Shown here: positions 28,624 to 38,007 of the stretch, piece by piece | Position numbering within the stretch: the stretch's first letter is position 1 | Layout: every line of letters begins with the position of its first letter | From: Dysgonomonas sp. BGC7 | GTDB lineage: Bacteria; Bacteroidota; Bacteroidia; Bacteroidales; Dysgonomonadaceae | Length of the DNA stretch: 64,000 bases | Assembly: GCF_001261735.1 (NCBI RefSeq) | Contig: NZ_CVRP01000019.1 | Location: 62,001 to 126,000 of the forward strand | Reading direction: 5' to 3' | Made by a program: the position numbers and the translations under genes | The notes under the pieces: model-generated | Databases searched by the model: none | Told to the model about the DNA's origin: nothing | Seen by the model: the letters and a program-made list of their open reading frames with translations, nothing else

Positions 28624-28642
28624 TACATTTGTAGGACATATA
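28624..28642. promoter_or_regulatory. Candidate promoter and diverged FadR/GntR operator before the regulator gene (site 3)
   Basis: TACATTTG (28624-28631) is an exact TAnnTTTG -7 box. It overlaps ATTTGTAGGACATATA, which agrees with the operator before the lyase gene except for two central bases. A separate perfect palindrome, TCCTACA-TT-TGTAGGA (28621-28636), covers the same place. No -33 TTTG is at the expected spacing. It suggests autoregulation of the GntR gene. Confidence 0.5.
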
Positions 28643-28717
28643 TGATATATAGAATATCTGTTTGTATATAATTATATTAATAACAAGCTGTATAAGCTCT
28701 CTTAATTTTATCAAAGA

Positions 28718-29446
28718 ATGGAGTCTTTAAAAATTAGTAATAACCAAATTACCCTGGTAGACCAAGTTGAAAAAAGGTTGTTGGAATATTTTAATAGTAA
28801 TAACTTTCGGCCTGGGTCTACTCTGCCTACTGAACAGAAACTATCCGAAGCATTGGGTGTTGCACGGAGTGTACTTCGCGAAGCCCTAAGCCGGTTAAAG
28901 ATGGTAGGTATGATCGAAACACGTACCCGCAGAGGGATGGTTATGTCAGAACCTTCGATATTAGGATCTATGAAAAGAGGATTAATTCCTAGTATGCTCA
29001 GCGACCAAACAATGTTTGATGTATTAGGGTTTAGAATAGCCCTTGAAATAGGAATATCCAGCGATATATTCTACAACATTACACCAAGAGATATACAAGA
29101 ATTGGAAGAAATTGTAAGACTTAGTGAAGTTTCAGAGAACAATGAGTATGGAATTATCAGTGAATTTTCGTTTCACAATAAACTGTATCAAATTGTAGAT
29201 AATAAATCAATTTCGGAGTTTCAGAATATCATTCGCGATGTAATGGTATATATCAAACATAAATTTAATGAATACTTCTACGATATAGCTGTAGAGTTGG
29301 GCAAAGAATCGAAGCATGTAACACATAAAGATTTACTTGAATTGATAAAAGCAGGAGATGTAGAAGGTTATAAGAAAGCGATAGAACGCCATTTTGAAAT
29401 TTATAAAATATTTTTGCGCAATCGTAATGCAGAACGAATAGAATAA
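28718..29446 (+). CDS. FadR-subfamily GntR regulator of the sialic-acid locus (NanR-like)
   Basis: This 242-residue cytoplasmic protein has an N-terminal winged helix of the GntR family (residues 10-75; TLPTEQKLSEALGVARSVLR, ALSRLKMVGMIETRTRRG) and a helical FCD ligand domain (about 95-235; HNKLYQIV, then a C-terminal His-containing helix AIERHFEIY). FadR-type repressors bind palindromes of the form found at 20741-20757 and 30718-30734. It probably represses the locus until sialic acid or a derivative binds. It is placed between transporter and epimerase genes with its own candidate promoter. Confidence 0.88.
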   Translation: MESLKISNNQITLVDQVEKRLLEYFNSNNFRPGSTLPTEQKLSEALGVARSVLREALSRLKMVGMIETRTRRGMVMSEPSILGSMKRGLIPSMLSDQTMFDVLGFRIALEIGISSDIFYNITPRDIQELEEIVRLSEVSENNEYGIISEFSFHNKLYQIVDNKSISEFQNIIRDVMVYIKHKFNEYFYDIAVELGKESKHVTHKDLLELIKAGDVEGYKKAIERHFEIYKIFLRNRNAERIE

Positions 29447-29513
29447 GAGAAGAACAATCATGTAATTATATAATTGTTTGATTGATTCATTCCTGAAAGT
29501 AAAAAAGTGATTG

Positions 29514-30698
29514 ATGATGATAGGTAAAGTAAAAAAAATAGTAATTTTTGTTGGCTTACTAGTATTATGCCTGACTTCGTCATGTACCAAACAAAAAGAA
29601 TATAATTTTATGAAAATTGAATGGAGCAATAAGCTCGTCATGCCCGATGTAAACGGGAAGGAAAATTGTGGAACAGCAGGCGCTTATATTGGAATTAATA
29701 ATGATCATTTAATCATTGCTGGTGGTGCCTTTTTCCCCGAAGACACGCCTTGGAACGGAGGAAAGAAGCATTGGTCGAAAGATGTCTATGTTTTACCTTT
29801 AGAAGAACGAACTAATAACTGGAAGGTATTACAAAATACATTGCCTCAAGCCATAGCTTATGGCTCATCAGTTAGTACACCAAAGGGAATCCTTTGTATT
29901 GGAGGTAGTGATGCCGATAAGTGTTACGATAATACTTATCTGATGACCTATGAGAATGACTCTGTTGAATTTGTCCCTTGGGTATCATTGCCATACCCTC
30001 TGGCCAACTGTTGTGCTTCGATTGCAGGAAATACTGTTTTTGTGGCAGGGGGACAGAAAAGTATGACAGATGGCGAGGCCTCGCATTCATTTTTGTCAAT
30101 CGACATAGATAGACCCGAAGAGGGCTGGAAAGAACTGCCAAACTGGAGTGGTGCTGCACGTGGTTATGCTGTAGGTGTAGCAAAATATATTAGGGGAGAG
30201 ACACTTTTCTATCTATTTAGTGGAAGAAACTATGGAGCTAATATAACCCCTACAGTACTATTTGATGGGCATGTATATAATGCAATCTCGTCAGAATGGA
30301 AAAAGATTGAAGGCAATTTTCCTCTCATGGCTGCTACTGGTATCGGATTGAATAATAGCGATATGATTTTATTGGCTGGAGGTACAGATGGCTTTGTATT
30401 CACAAAAGAAATGGAGTTGAAAAAGAAGATAAGCAACTATATAGATAATAAAGCACTAAATGATTCTGTAATACAGTATAAAAATGAGCTGAAGTTCTTT
30501 TTCGAGGGTGTAACAGGGTTCGATAATATTGTCCGTTTGTTTGATGTATCTGTCAATAGGATTGTAAAAGAAGAGAGTATGCCCTATCCTATGCCATTGA
30601 CTACTACTACGGTTTTGTCAGGCCAAAATATATACATTGTCTCCGGCGAGATCAAACCTGGAGTGAGAAGCCCTCATATTATAAAAGGCTCTTTTTAA
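29514..30698 (+). CDS. nanM: N-acetylneuraminate epimerase-like Kelch protein (NanM type)
   Basis: From ATG 29514 this is a 394-residue protein. A TTG codon just before (29511) is also in frame but less likely. It has a lipobox (LTSSC) and then a six-bladed Kelch propeller with blade motifs LIIAGGAFFP, GILCIGGSDA, TVFVAGGQKS, LFSGRNYG, MILLAGGTDG and IYIVSGEIK. It belongs to the cyclically permuted mutarotase family, whose E. coli member converts the alpha anomer of N-acetylneuraminate to the beta form in the periplasm. Position next to the regulator, transporter and lyase genes supports this. The lipid anchor would keep it in the envelope. Confidence 0.87.
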   Translation: MMIGKVKKIVIFVGLLVLCLTSSCTKQKEYNFMKIEWSNKLVMPDVNGKENCGTAGAYIGINNDHLIIAGGAFFPEDTPWNGGKKHWSKDVYVLPLEERTNNWKVLQNTLPQAIAYGSSVSTPKGILCIGGSDADKCYDNTYLMTYENDSVEFVPWVSLPYPLANCCASIAGNTVFVAGGQKSMTDGEASHSFLSIDIDRPEEGWKELPNWSGAARGYAVGVAKYIRGETLFYLFSGRNYGANITPTVLFDGHVYNAISSEWKKIEGNFPLMAATGIGLNNSDMILLAGGTDGFVFTKEMELKKKISNYIDNKALNDSVIQYKNELKFFFEGVTGFDNIVRLFDVSVNRIVKEESMPYPMPLTTTTVLSGQNIYIVSGEIKPGVRSPHIIKGSF

Positions 30699-30717
30699 AA
30701 ATAAATTTTTTTCAATT

Positions 30718-30734
30718 TATTTGTCAGACATATA
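30718..30734. promoter_or_regulatory. FadR/GntR-type operator before the lyase gene (site 2)
   Basis: TATTTGTCAGACATATA differs by one base from the perfect palindrome at 20741-20757. It lies 30 bases before the NanA start. The overlapping sequence TTTATTTG is one base off the TAnnTTTG -7 box, and there is no TTTG at -33, so a weaker promoter is likely. The shared element ties lyase, SusC and SusD to the same regulator. Confidence 0.7.
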
Positions 30735-30763
30735 ATATTATTAATATAAATGTAACATACAAG

Positions 30764-31675
30764 ATGAAAAATTATCAAAGATTAAAAGGGTTAGTAGCAG
30801 CATCGTTCACCCCCATGTACGACAACGGAGACATACATACGAATGAAATAGAAAAATATGCAGAACACCTCATTAAAGCAGGTGTAGACGGAGTATTTGT
30901 AAACGGTACTACAGGAGAAGGTGCATCGCTGACTACTGACGAAAGAAAGACCATTCTCGAACATTGGATTGAAGCAGTCAAGGGACGCATAAAGGTAATA
31001 GCTCATGTCGGTGGGTTTTGCCTGCCTCAGTGTGCGGAATTGGCTTGCCATGCGCAAGAAGCCGGAGCAGATGCCATTGCATCTATTGCCCCTTCATTCT
31101 TTAAGCCGTCTTCAGTTCGGTCATTAATTAATTTTTTCAAACCTATCGCTGCTGCTGCACCTGAAATTCCTTTCTATTATTACAATATGCCGACAATGAC
31201 GGGAGTAGACCTATCTGTCGAGCAATTTCTTATTGATTCAAAACAGGCTATACCGACATTAGCTGGTGTGAAATTCACTCACAACAATCTGATGGAGATG
31301 GGCGCTTGTATTAATTTGAATAATGGAGAGTTCGAAATATTACACGGATACGATGAAATACTTATTGCCGGATTGTCAATGGGCGCAGTAGCCGGAGTAG
31401 GCAGTACGTACAATTACTTTGCACCTATATATCGGAAGATATTCGATGCTATGAAAATCAACGATGTACAAACTGCTCGTGCTTATCAAATGCAGTCGAT
31501 CGAATTGGTAAAAGTTATTATCAAATACGGAGGAGGCGTTCGTGGAGGAAAAGCTATAATGAATCTTTTGGGTATCAATTGCGGATCGTGCCGTTTACCG
31601 ATAGACTCATTCTCTACAGAGGAATATGCAGCACTGAAGAAGGATTTAGATGCTATTAACTTCTTCAGTAAATAA
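30764..31675 (+). CDS. nanA: N-acetylneuraminate lyase
   Basis: This 303-residue cytoplasmic aldolase is of the DHDPS/NAL family. It has the pyruvate-carboxylate motif GTTGEG (48-53), catalytic Tyr140 in YYNMP and the Schiff-base Lys170 in GVKFT, and its length is normal for NanA. It splits N-acetylneuraminate into N-acetylmannosamine and pyruvate. Its own operator (30718) links it to the locus regulator. No N-acetylmannosamine epimerase or kinase gene follows, so the next steps must be encoded elsewhere. Confidence 0.93.
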   Translation: MKNYQRLKGLVAASFTPMYDNGDIHTNEIEKYAEHLIKAGVDGVFVNGTTGEGASLTTDERKTILEHWIEAVKGRIKVIAHVGGFCLPQCAELACHAQEAGADAIASIAPSFFKPSSVRSLINFFKPIAAAAPEIPFYYYNMPTMTGVDLSVEQFLIDSKQAIPTLAGVKFTHNNLMEMGACINLNNGEFEILHGYDEILIAGLSMGAVAGVGSTYNYFAPIYRKIFDAMKINDVQTARAYQMQSIELVKVIIKYGGGVRGGKAIMNLLGINCGSCRLPIDSFSTEEYAALKKDLDAINFFSK

Positions 31676-31729
31676 TACTTCATATTTTTGCGAATTGCAT
31701 CATTAATTAATATATACAACCAATATCTG

Positions 31730-34700
31730 ATGAAAGCACTAAAGAAAAATAGAGGATTTTTGAATAGAAAATTGAAAACCTCGATATACCGTTTGACGAC
31801 GATATTTTTACTCCTGAGTGTACATATTGGCCTTATAGCGCAAGAGAGAACCATTTCAGGGATTGTACAAGATACAGAAGGAGAGACACTTCCGGGTGTA
31901 AGTATCTCTGTTAAAGGAACCACTAGCGGAACGCTCTCTGACGTAGATGGAAAATATACTATCAAAGCCAAAAACGGGGATTTGTTGATACTCTCGATGG
32001 TAGGTTTCAAAACAATTGAACTTAATGTATCTAAAAATGCATCATTCGATCTGATCATGGAGCAAAATCTTGTTGGACTTGATGAAGTTGTTGTCATAGG
32101 TTACGGAACAGAGTCTCGCAGGGTTCTTACTTCTTCAATAGCTAAAGTTGGAGGAGAAGTACTCAACAACATTCCTATCACTACTATTGGAGAGGGTTTG
32201 AAAGGAAAAATGCCGGGAGTAAGGGTTACCTCAACAAACAATCAACCGGGTAGCGAAGTCGAGTTTCGTATACGTGGAGGATCATCTATTCACCTTACAA
32301 ATGCCCCACTTATTATTGTAGATGGTATAGAACAATCGATGGAAGGATTAAATCCTTCAGATATAGAGTCATTCGAAGTGCTTAAAGATGCTGCATCGAC
32401 AGCTATATACGGTGCGCGAGCATCGAATGGTGTAATTTTAGTTACTACCAAGCAAGGTAAACAGGGCAAACCATCTGTCACATTCGAATCATCGTTAGCT
32501 TATCAGCAGGCTGCGAGACAATACGAGTTTCTAAATGCCGAACAATTCCTCTCTATCATGCGTCCTGCTATGCAAAATAGTCCGTTTACAAGCCGTCTGA
32601 CTGGTTCGTCCGCTGCAGGAACAGGTAATACGGCAAGCTCGATTTACACCACACGCTATTTGAGTGATGGAGAAGCTATACCTTCAGGATATAAATCGAT
32701 GGCTGATCCTTTAGATCCGACGAAAACTCTAATTTTTCAGGATAATTCATTCATAGATGAACTCTTTAAAGATACATGGTGGCAAAATTACTATCTGGGA
32801 GTAGAAGGAGGTTCAGACAAAGCTTCCTACAACGTTAGTTTAGGGTATATGAATGATGACGGCATTGCCATAGGAACAGGTTTTTCGCGATATACAGTTA
32901 AAGGTAATACAAAGATCAAAGTGACTAACACATTAGATGTTTCACTTGGATTGAATTACTCGGAGCTGACAAAAAATGAATATGATAACCAGCGTAATGT
33001 AATTTCGAGAGGCTTGGCTGCCGCTCCCACACAAAAAATATATATGGAAGACGGAACTCCTGCACCTGGGTATAGTGCAACATCTCCCAATCCTGTATTT
33101 TATGATTATTACAACGACCAGAACAAAAAAACCACAAACCTGACTGTTAGTGGAAATATACGATACCGTTTGGTAAAGGGTTTGACAGCAAATGTACAAG
33201 GTTCGATATATCGTCGCAGATACGATGCTAATTCGTTTGAAAAAGCAAATTACTATTCGAGCCAAAGGACTACATCGGTTATTGTTAATAATCTGGAACG
33301 AAATAAAGTCGAGGCTTTTCTTTCCTATCGCAATACATTCAGTAAGACTCATAGTATCTCAGCGGTAGGTGGATATTCGTATCAAGACGAATTGTCGGCA
33401 CGTACTTCTGTTACAGGATATGGAAGTAGTACAGATAAAATTTCAACTATCAATGGAGCTACAACTGTTGATATTACCCAAACATCGGGTTTACGAGAAA
33501 GATTGAGGTTGATTGGCTTTTATGGTCGTGCGATATATGATTATAAGAAAAAGTACCTCTTCACTGCTACATTTCGAGCTGATGGATCGTCTATGTTTGC
33601 AGACGGCAATCAGTGGGGTTATTTTCCGGGTATGTCTGCAGGATGGATTGTGACAGATGAAGGGTTCATGAAAAGTACAGAAAAGTATCTGTCGATGCTG
33701 AAGCTCAGAATCAGCTATGGTCAAACAGGAAACAATAATATTTCGCACTACGATGCCAAAGGTAGTTACATACCTTCTATCTACGATGGGCACGGAGGAC
33801 TGGTAACAGACAGAATGAGTAATAAGAATCTGAAATGGGAACATACAAATCAATTTAATGTGGGAGCTGATATAGGTTTGTTTAATAATAGAGTGACTGT
33901 TATGGTAGATTATTTTGACAGACGCACTAAAGATCTGCTTACACAAAAGGAATTGGCTAATACATCAGGTTATAACTGGGTAATGTTCAATCTTGGCGAA
34001 GTAAAATATTATGGCTTCGATATAGACCTAAGTACACAGAATATTGATACGAAAAACTTTAAATGGAATTCTAGATTTGTATGGAGCTTTGTAAAAAACA
34101 AAGTCGTCAAACTGAATGATAATAGTCGGGATAAAAATCGAGAAGGCGGTACAAACGGAGTGATGCCTGATGGAACAACATTTTCTTTTGGTGGTATTGC
34201 CGAAGGCGAACCTTTAGGTGCTTTTTATGGTTATAGATCGGCTGGTATATTGCAAACTGTAGAGGCTGCTGACAATGCTTATTATGATGATCTATCGGCC
34301 GGATACAGAGATGGAAGGGCTATAAAAGGACGTAAAAATGTGGGTGACTATGAATGGGTAGACCGTAATGGAGACGGAAAGATTACAGACGTAGATCAAT
34401 TTTATCTGGGAGTAGCAGAACCAACGAGTACGGGAAGTTTAACAAATATGTTCACTTACAAAAACTTTGGTCTCAATATAACAGTCGACTGGGCACTCGG
34501 ACACTCTATTTATGAAGAATCGTTTTCCCGATATTTTCAAGCCTCATTTGCCTATACTCACTCATTGGTGACAGATGTATTAAAAACATGGACACCTGAA
34601 AATCCGAATGCAAAATATGCCAGATTTACGGCAAATGATCCCGGAGATGGCAGCAACAACTTTGGGCGGATGTCAGACATATTTACCTACAAAGGAGATT

Positions 34701-34930
34701 TCTTGTGCCTGCGTGAAGTAAGTCTGCTTTATAATATTAAGCATGCCAAACTTCAGAGATTAGGTATAGCAAATATTGGATTGAGTCTGACAGGAAATAA
34801 CCTGCATTTCTTCACAGCAGTACCGGGAGGAGTATCACCCGAAGTGGGTACGGCATCTACTTATTCTTCTTCCTATTACAATTATCCTCCTACACGGAAA
34901 TATGCATTAGGTGTAAAAATAACATTCTAA
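31730..34930 (+). CDS. SusC-like TonB-dependent receptor of the sialic-acid locus (NanO-like)
   Basis: I place the start at ATG 31730 (1066 residues), because the open frame upstream begins only with TTG. The protein has a long basic signal peptide ending IGLIAQ and a carboxypeptidase-D-like domain (ISGIVQDTEGETLPGVSI). A TonB-plug region has DEVVVIGYGTESRRVL, FRIRGGSS, IIVDGIEQ and DAASTAIYGARASNGVILV. The long beta-barrel ends YALGVKITF. Such receptors import oligosaccharides or sialic acid through the outer membrane with a SusD lid, and the SusD gene follows 25 bases later. In Tannerella and Bacteroides the matching pair is called NanO/NanU. Confidence 0.92.
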   Translation: MKALKKNRGFLNRKLKTSIYRLTTIFLLLSVHIGLIAQERTISGIVQDTEGETLPGVSISVKGTTSGTLSDVDGKYTIKAKNGDLLILSMVGFKTIELNVSKNASFDLIMEQNLVGLDEVVVIGYGTESRRVLTSSIAKVGGEVLNNIPITTIGEGLKGKMPGVRVTSTNNQPGSEVEFRIRGGSSIHLTNAPLIIVDGIEQSMEGLNPSDIESFEVLKDAASTAIYGARASNGVILVTTKQGKQGKPSVTFESSLAYQQAARQYEFLNAEQFLSIMRPAMQNSPFTSRLTGSSAAGTGNTASSIYTTRYLSDGEAIPSGYKSMADPLDPTKTLIFQDNSFIDELFKDTWWQNYYLGVEGGSDKASYNVSLGYMNDDGIAIGTGFSRYTVKGNTKIKVTNTLDVSLGLNYSELTKNEYDNQRNVISRGLAAAPTQKIYMEDGTPAPGYSATSPNPVFYDYYNDQNKKTTNLTVSGNIRYRLVKGLTANVQGSIYRRRYDANSFEKANYYSSQRTTSVIVNNLERNKVEAFLSYRNTFSKTHSISAVGGYSYQDELSARTSVTGYGSSTDKISTINGATTVDITQTSGLRERLRLIGFYGRAIYDYKKKYLFTATFRADGSSMFADGNQWGYFPGMSAGWIVTDEGFMKSTEKYLSMLKLRISYGQTGNNNISHYDAKGSYIPSIYDGHGGLVTDRMSNKNLKWEHTNQFNVGADIGLFNNRVTVMVDYFDRRTKDLLTQKELANTSGYNWVMFNLGEVKYYGFDIDLSTQNIDTKNFKWNSRFVWSFVKNKVVKLNDNSRDKNREGGTNGVMPDGTTFSFGGIAEGEPLGAFYGYRSAGILQTVEAADNAYYDDLSAGYRDGRAIKGRKNVGDYEWVDRNGDGKITDVDQFYLGVAEPTSTGSLTNMFTYKNFGLNITVDWALGHSIYEESFSRYFQASFAYTHSLVTDVLKTWTPENPNAKYARFTANDPGDGSNNFGRMSDIFTYKGDFLCLREVSLLYNIKHAKLQRLGIANIGLSLTGNNLHFFTAVPGGVSPEVGTASTYSSSYYNYPPTRKYALGVKITF

Positions 34931-34955
34931 TAAAATAATCCTAAAATATATATTT

Positions 34956-36428
34956 ATGAAAAAGATTATTATATATACAATTGCCTCAATCATTATCGCA
35001 TGCAGTAGTGCATCTTGCCTCGATCTAGATGTCGATCAGGACAGTAAAGTTGATATGAATTCGATGTGGCAAACAGACGAAGATTGCATAGCCGGCGTTT
35101 ATGGTGTATATGGGCAAATGCGTATTGCCCTCGCTTCTAATTATGCTTATTGGGGAGATTATCGTGCGGGAATGTTTAATAGTACGTTAGCATTGGGTGC
35201 TGACATATCATATATGTGTACTAATACTATTACGTCATCCAATGCAGGAGCTAACTGGGCTAGCTTATATAAGATGATCAATATGGCTAATCTGGTACTT
35301 AAATATACTCCAAGTGTGGAATTCAAAATCGCCGATGAGAAAAAATGGGTATTGGCAAATGCTTATTTTGCCCGGGCATTAGGTTACTATTATGTTGCAC
35401 GTGTATGGGGAGATGCACCCTTAGTACTCGATGGTTATGAATTGGAAAGCGATCCGGGGCTATATCCCCCAAAGAGTCCGGTATCTAACATATATGACCG
35501 TGTGGAAGAAGATATTGCCTTAGCTGTATCACTTATGCCAGCAACTGTTCCTACCGGAATGCCGACTACAACAACAGCAACTATAACTTCTCTGAACATG
35601 TTAAAAGCCGATTTTTATATGTGGATGGCGAAAACCCAGAATATGGGGAGCTATGGATACACGATGGCGCAAGAAGCATTAGATGTTGTGTTCAAAGACA
35701 CAGGCTTAACCTTGCCTAGTTCGTATAAGGATATATTTGATGCCACTCAAAAAAAAGCAAATAAAGAAGCAATATTTGTTATTCGTTTTGCAAAAGATGA
35801 GTATGAAGGCGGATTTGCCAAAAACTATCTGTTTACCGATGGCACTGTAAATGCGGGAGATAAAGTATTAATTTCGAATGGGACAATAGCCATAGGAACC
35901 GAAGGAGGAGTAGCTCAACGGGTAACATTTACCACTGCGTATGAAAACCTATTATATGAAAATATTCTTGATCAGCGTGCACAGGTAAGCTATCGTGTGG
36001 AGAAATCTCCAACTAAAACTTATAGATGGGTTAATAAATATATTGGGGAATGGATATCAGGATCAAGATATTATTCGTCAGATATAATAATATATAGATT
36101 GGCAGATGCGATTATGTTTCAAGCCGAGTTGTATAATGCAACAGGCTATCAGGATAAAGCAATAGACGAAGTGAACAAAATAGCTAAAAGAGCATACGGG
36201 CAAGATGATTTCTATCCTCATGGGCTCATACCTGAAGATGTGGACGAGATTATCATAGAGGAACGTATGAAGGAGTTTGCTGCTGAAGGAAAATTGTGGT
36301 GGGACTTTATACGTATGGATGTTGTATTTGAACGTGTGCCATCTCTTGCTGAACGTGAAAATGAAAAAGATGTTTTGCTATGGCCGATACATGATGATTC
36401 TAAAAATAAGAATCCAAATCTGAATTAG
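34956..36428 (+). CDS. SusD/RagB-like sialic-acid-binding lipoprotein (NanU-like)
   Basis: This 490-residue lipoprotein (signal ending SSASC) carries SusD features: MWQTDEDCIAGVYGVYGQM near residue 37, the TPR-like ANAYFARALGYYYVARVWGDAPLV segment, and the C-terminal IIEERMKEFAAEGKLWWDFIRM. It would form the surface lid of the preceding SusC channel. It is the last recognisable gene of the locus. The small frame and terminator that follow mark its end. Confidence 0.9.
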   Translation: MKKIIIYTIASIIIACSSASCLDLDVDQDSKVDMNSMWQTDEDCIAGVYGVYGQMRIALASNYAYWGDYRAGMFNSTLALGADISYMCTNTITSSNAGANWASLYKMINMANLVLKYTPSVEFKIADEKKWVLANAYFARALGYYYVARVWGDAPLVLDGYELESDPGLYPPKSPVSNIYDRVEEDIALAVSLMPATVPTGMPTTTTATITSLNMLKADFYMWMAKTQNMGSYGYTMAQEALDVVFKDTGLTLPSSYKDIFDATQKKANKEAIFVIRFAKDEYEGGFAKNYLFTDGTVNAGDKVLISNGTIAIGTEGGVAQRVTFTTAYENLLYENILDQRAQVSYRVEKSPTKTYRWVNKYIGEWISGSRYYSSDIIIYRLADAIMFQAELYNATGYQDKAIDEVNKIAKRAYGQDDFYPHGLIPEDVDEIIIEERMKEFAAEGKLWWDFIRMDVVFERVPSLAERENEKDVLLWPIHDDSKNKNPNLN

Positions 36429-36470
36429 CTAACTCATTTTTAAGTAAAAGTCTTACAATATGTCATTTGA

Positions 36471-36704
36471 GTGTATTCTGACATAGAAGCGGCTAATATA
36501 GTATTCACTTTTAATGAAGAAAATATATGTGATTATTCTTCTATTTACTTTGACGATATTGGAGATATAGACTTGTTTGTTGATTATCTAATTGAAGCAG
36601 CTGAACATAGTTTTAGAAAAAGCCGTTGGCTAATAGATAGTTGTTCTTTAAAGATAAAAGAAGTATATTTTGCTGTTGTAAGGAGTAATAAGTTATTATA
36701 TTAA
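36471..36704 (+). CDS. Possible small protein before the locus terminator
   Basis: This 77-residue frame starts with GTG immediately after an in-frame stop. The protein is acidic and aromatic (NIVFTFNEE, SIYFDDIGDIDLFVDYLIEA) and looks like real coding sequence, but has no motif I know. A terminator begins exactly at its stop codon. It may be a small gene or the surviving end of a larger one. Confidence 0.35.
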   Translation: MYSDIEAANIVFTFNEENICDYSSIYFDDIGDIDLFVDYLIEAAEHSFRKSRWLIDSCSLKIKEVYFAVVRSNKLLY

Positions 36705-36744
36705 GCGAGCCGGATAGTTATTATTTGGCTCGTTTGTTATTATT
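36704..36744 (+). terminator. Rho-independent terminator ending the sialic-acid locus
   Basis: AGCGAGCC (36704-36711) pairs with GGCTCGTT (36727-36734), an 8-bp stem with one G-T pair, followed by the T-rich TGTTATTATT. Confidence 0.65.
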
Positions 36745-36934
36745 CAAATAAAGAGAAATAATATTTTGGAGTTGAATTAACTTATATATTCTCTTTTTTG
36801 AGGTTATGTTTATTAATGAGGAATAGAATAAGGCTATATATTCAAAAATATATAGAAGTTGTGCAAATAATGTACAATTCAATAAAACAAAAAGCCAACA
36901 GTATGTCTAATTGACTATTATCTTTTTATCTAGC

Positions 36935-37190
36935 GGTATGGATTCTGTACATGTTATTCCGATCTAAATGCATTCTATGATGCTTTGGATTTTATAAAAA
37001 TGCTACAGAGGATCAATTAAAGACAATTCACTTGATAATGGATGGCGAATTTTATATCGTGCAAACTGTTCTGAATGAAAAGACCTATATGAGAGTAACT
37101 TTACTGAATCCCAAAACGACTGTTATTCATATTAAGAATCTGACAAATTCTATTTCTAAGATAGCTGAAAAACTGAAAATTGAAGGATAA
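36935..37190 (+). pseudogene. C-terminal remnant of a PLP-dependent (group II) decarboxylase
   Basis: One frame reads GFCTCYSDLNAFYDALDFIK, and after a small frameshift near 37000 the next reads NATEDQLKTIHLIMDGEFY, then IVQTVLNEKTYMRVTLLNPKTT and an end at a TAA (37188-37190). The pattern GEFYIVQT..L..KTYMRVTLLNP.TT is what I know from the last 60 residues of pyridoxal-dependent group II decarboxylases of Bacteroidales. The rest of the enzyme is absent, and 36745-36934 shows no coding pattern. It is a frameshifted, 5'-truncated relic. Confidence 0.5.
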
Positions 37191-37209
37191 TCTATTTCAG
37201 ACAACAATA

Positions 37210-37245
37210 AATGATAGAGTTGCTTATATTCGCAACTCTATCATT
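37210..37245. terminator. Bidirectional terminator
   Basis: AATGATAGAGTTGC (37210-37223) and GCAACTCTATCATT (37232-37245) form a perfect 14-bp stem with an 8-base loop. It lies between the decarboxylase relic (plus) and the convergent thioredoxin gene (minus). Confidence 0.75.
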
Positions 37246-37278
37246 CTATTATCTCTATTGAGGATTATATTTATAGCC

Positions 37279-37752
37279 CTATTTTTTTAATAGAACTTTT
37301 TCTATAGCATCTTTTAAATTGGCTTTTGGCATTGCTCCGGCTACCATTTGAGATTGTTCATCCATTGGTATAAATAATAAAGAAGGGATGCTTCTTATTC
37401 CAAATACAGATGCTAATTCTTGCTCACTTTCTGTATCTATTTTGTAGACATATATTTCTCCATCGTATTCGTTTGCCAGCTCTTCTAAAATAGGTGCAAC
37501 CTTTTTACATGGACCACACCAATCTGTATAAAAGTCTACTAAAGCAGGTTTATCTCCAAGATATTTCCATTCGCTCGGGTTTGCTTCGTAATTTGCTACT
37601 TTTTTTAGAAACTCTGCTTTTGTAAGGTGTATTGTTTTTACCTTATTCTCGATTTTATTAGTATCAGGGGTAGGTTCTTCTTTTATTGTTTTCGCACTGC
37701 AAGATGTTGCAAATACTGCTGAGAATAGTATAGTTAATATAATTGTTTTCAT
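37279..37752 (-). CDS. Thioredoxin-like lipoprotein
   Basis: This 157-residue protein has a lipobox-type signal (FATSC, Cys18) and a thioredoxin fold with active site DWCGPCKK (Cys79 and Cys82) and the cis-proline stretch IRSIPSLLFIP. It is periplasmic and anchored, and should exchange thiols and disulfides there. It is the last gene of a minus-strand set with a DUF6132 membrane protein, a metal-binding-like lipoprotein and a DoxD/DoxA protein, which suggests a role in envelope sulfur or thiol chemistry. Confidence 0.88.
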   Translation of the reverse strand: MKTIILTILFSAVFATSCSAKTIKEEPTPDTNKIENKVKTIHLTKAEFLKKVANYEANPSEWKYLGDKPALVDFYTDWCGPCKKVAPILEELANEYDGEIYVYKIDTESEQELASVFGIRSIPSLLFIPMDEQSQMVAGAMPKANLKDAIEKVLLKK

Positions 37753-37789
37753 ACTGTTAATTATTAATTGTTTATCTTTTATTTATTTG

Positions 37790-37996
37790 TTATTGCTCTT
37801 TTGCTTGATTTTTTCTTTTAAAAAGTCCGCCAAATAAAATCCCGATTATAAAGCCATATATGGTGCTATTTACAGGAGAGGTTGTTATCGGACATGTTCC
37901 TGTTGTACATCCTATATATCTCCAATATAGATAGCCGGCTACTGCACCAATAATTCCTCCAAAAATGTAAGCTAAATTATATTTTATATGTTTCAT
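37790..37996 (-). CDS. Small membrane protein, DUF6132 type
   Basis: This 68-residue protein has two membrane segments separated by a cysteine-bearing loop (YIGCTTGTCPITTSPVNSTIYG) and a basic tail. The CxxGTCPITSNP-like loop is what I associate with the DUF6132 family, often found with sulfur-transfer and DoxX-type genes in Bacteroidetes. Two cysteines in the loop could bind metal or carry sulfur (inference). It lies in the same minus-strand set as thioredoxin and DoxD/DoxA. Confidence 0.7.
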   Translation of the reverse strand: MKHIKYNLAYIFGGIIGAVAGYLYWRYIGCTTGTCPITTSPVNSTIYGFIIGILFGGLFKRKNQAKEQ

Positions 37997-38007
37997 GTCT
38001 TCTTATA

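Noticed and set aside
31688-31729. TTG start 14 codons before the SusC ATG
   Set aside because: The added residues do not form part of a signal peptide, and ATG 31730 gives the normal basic start.
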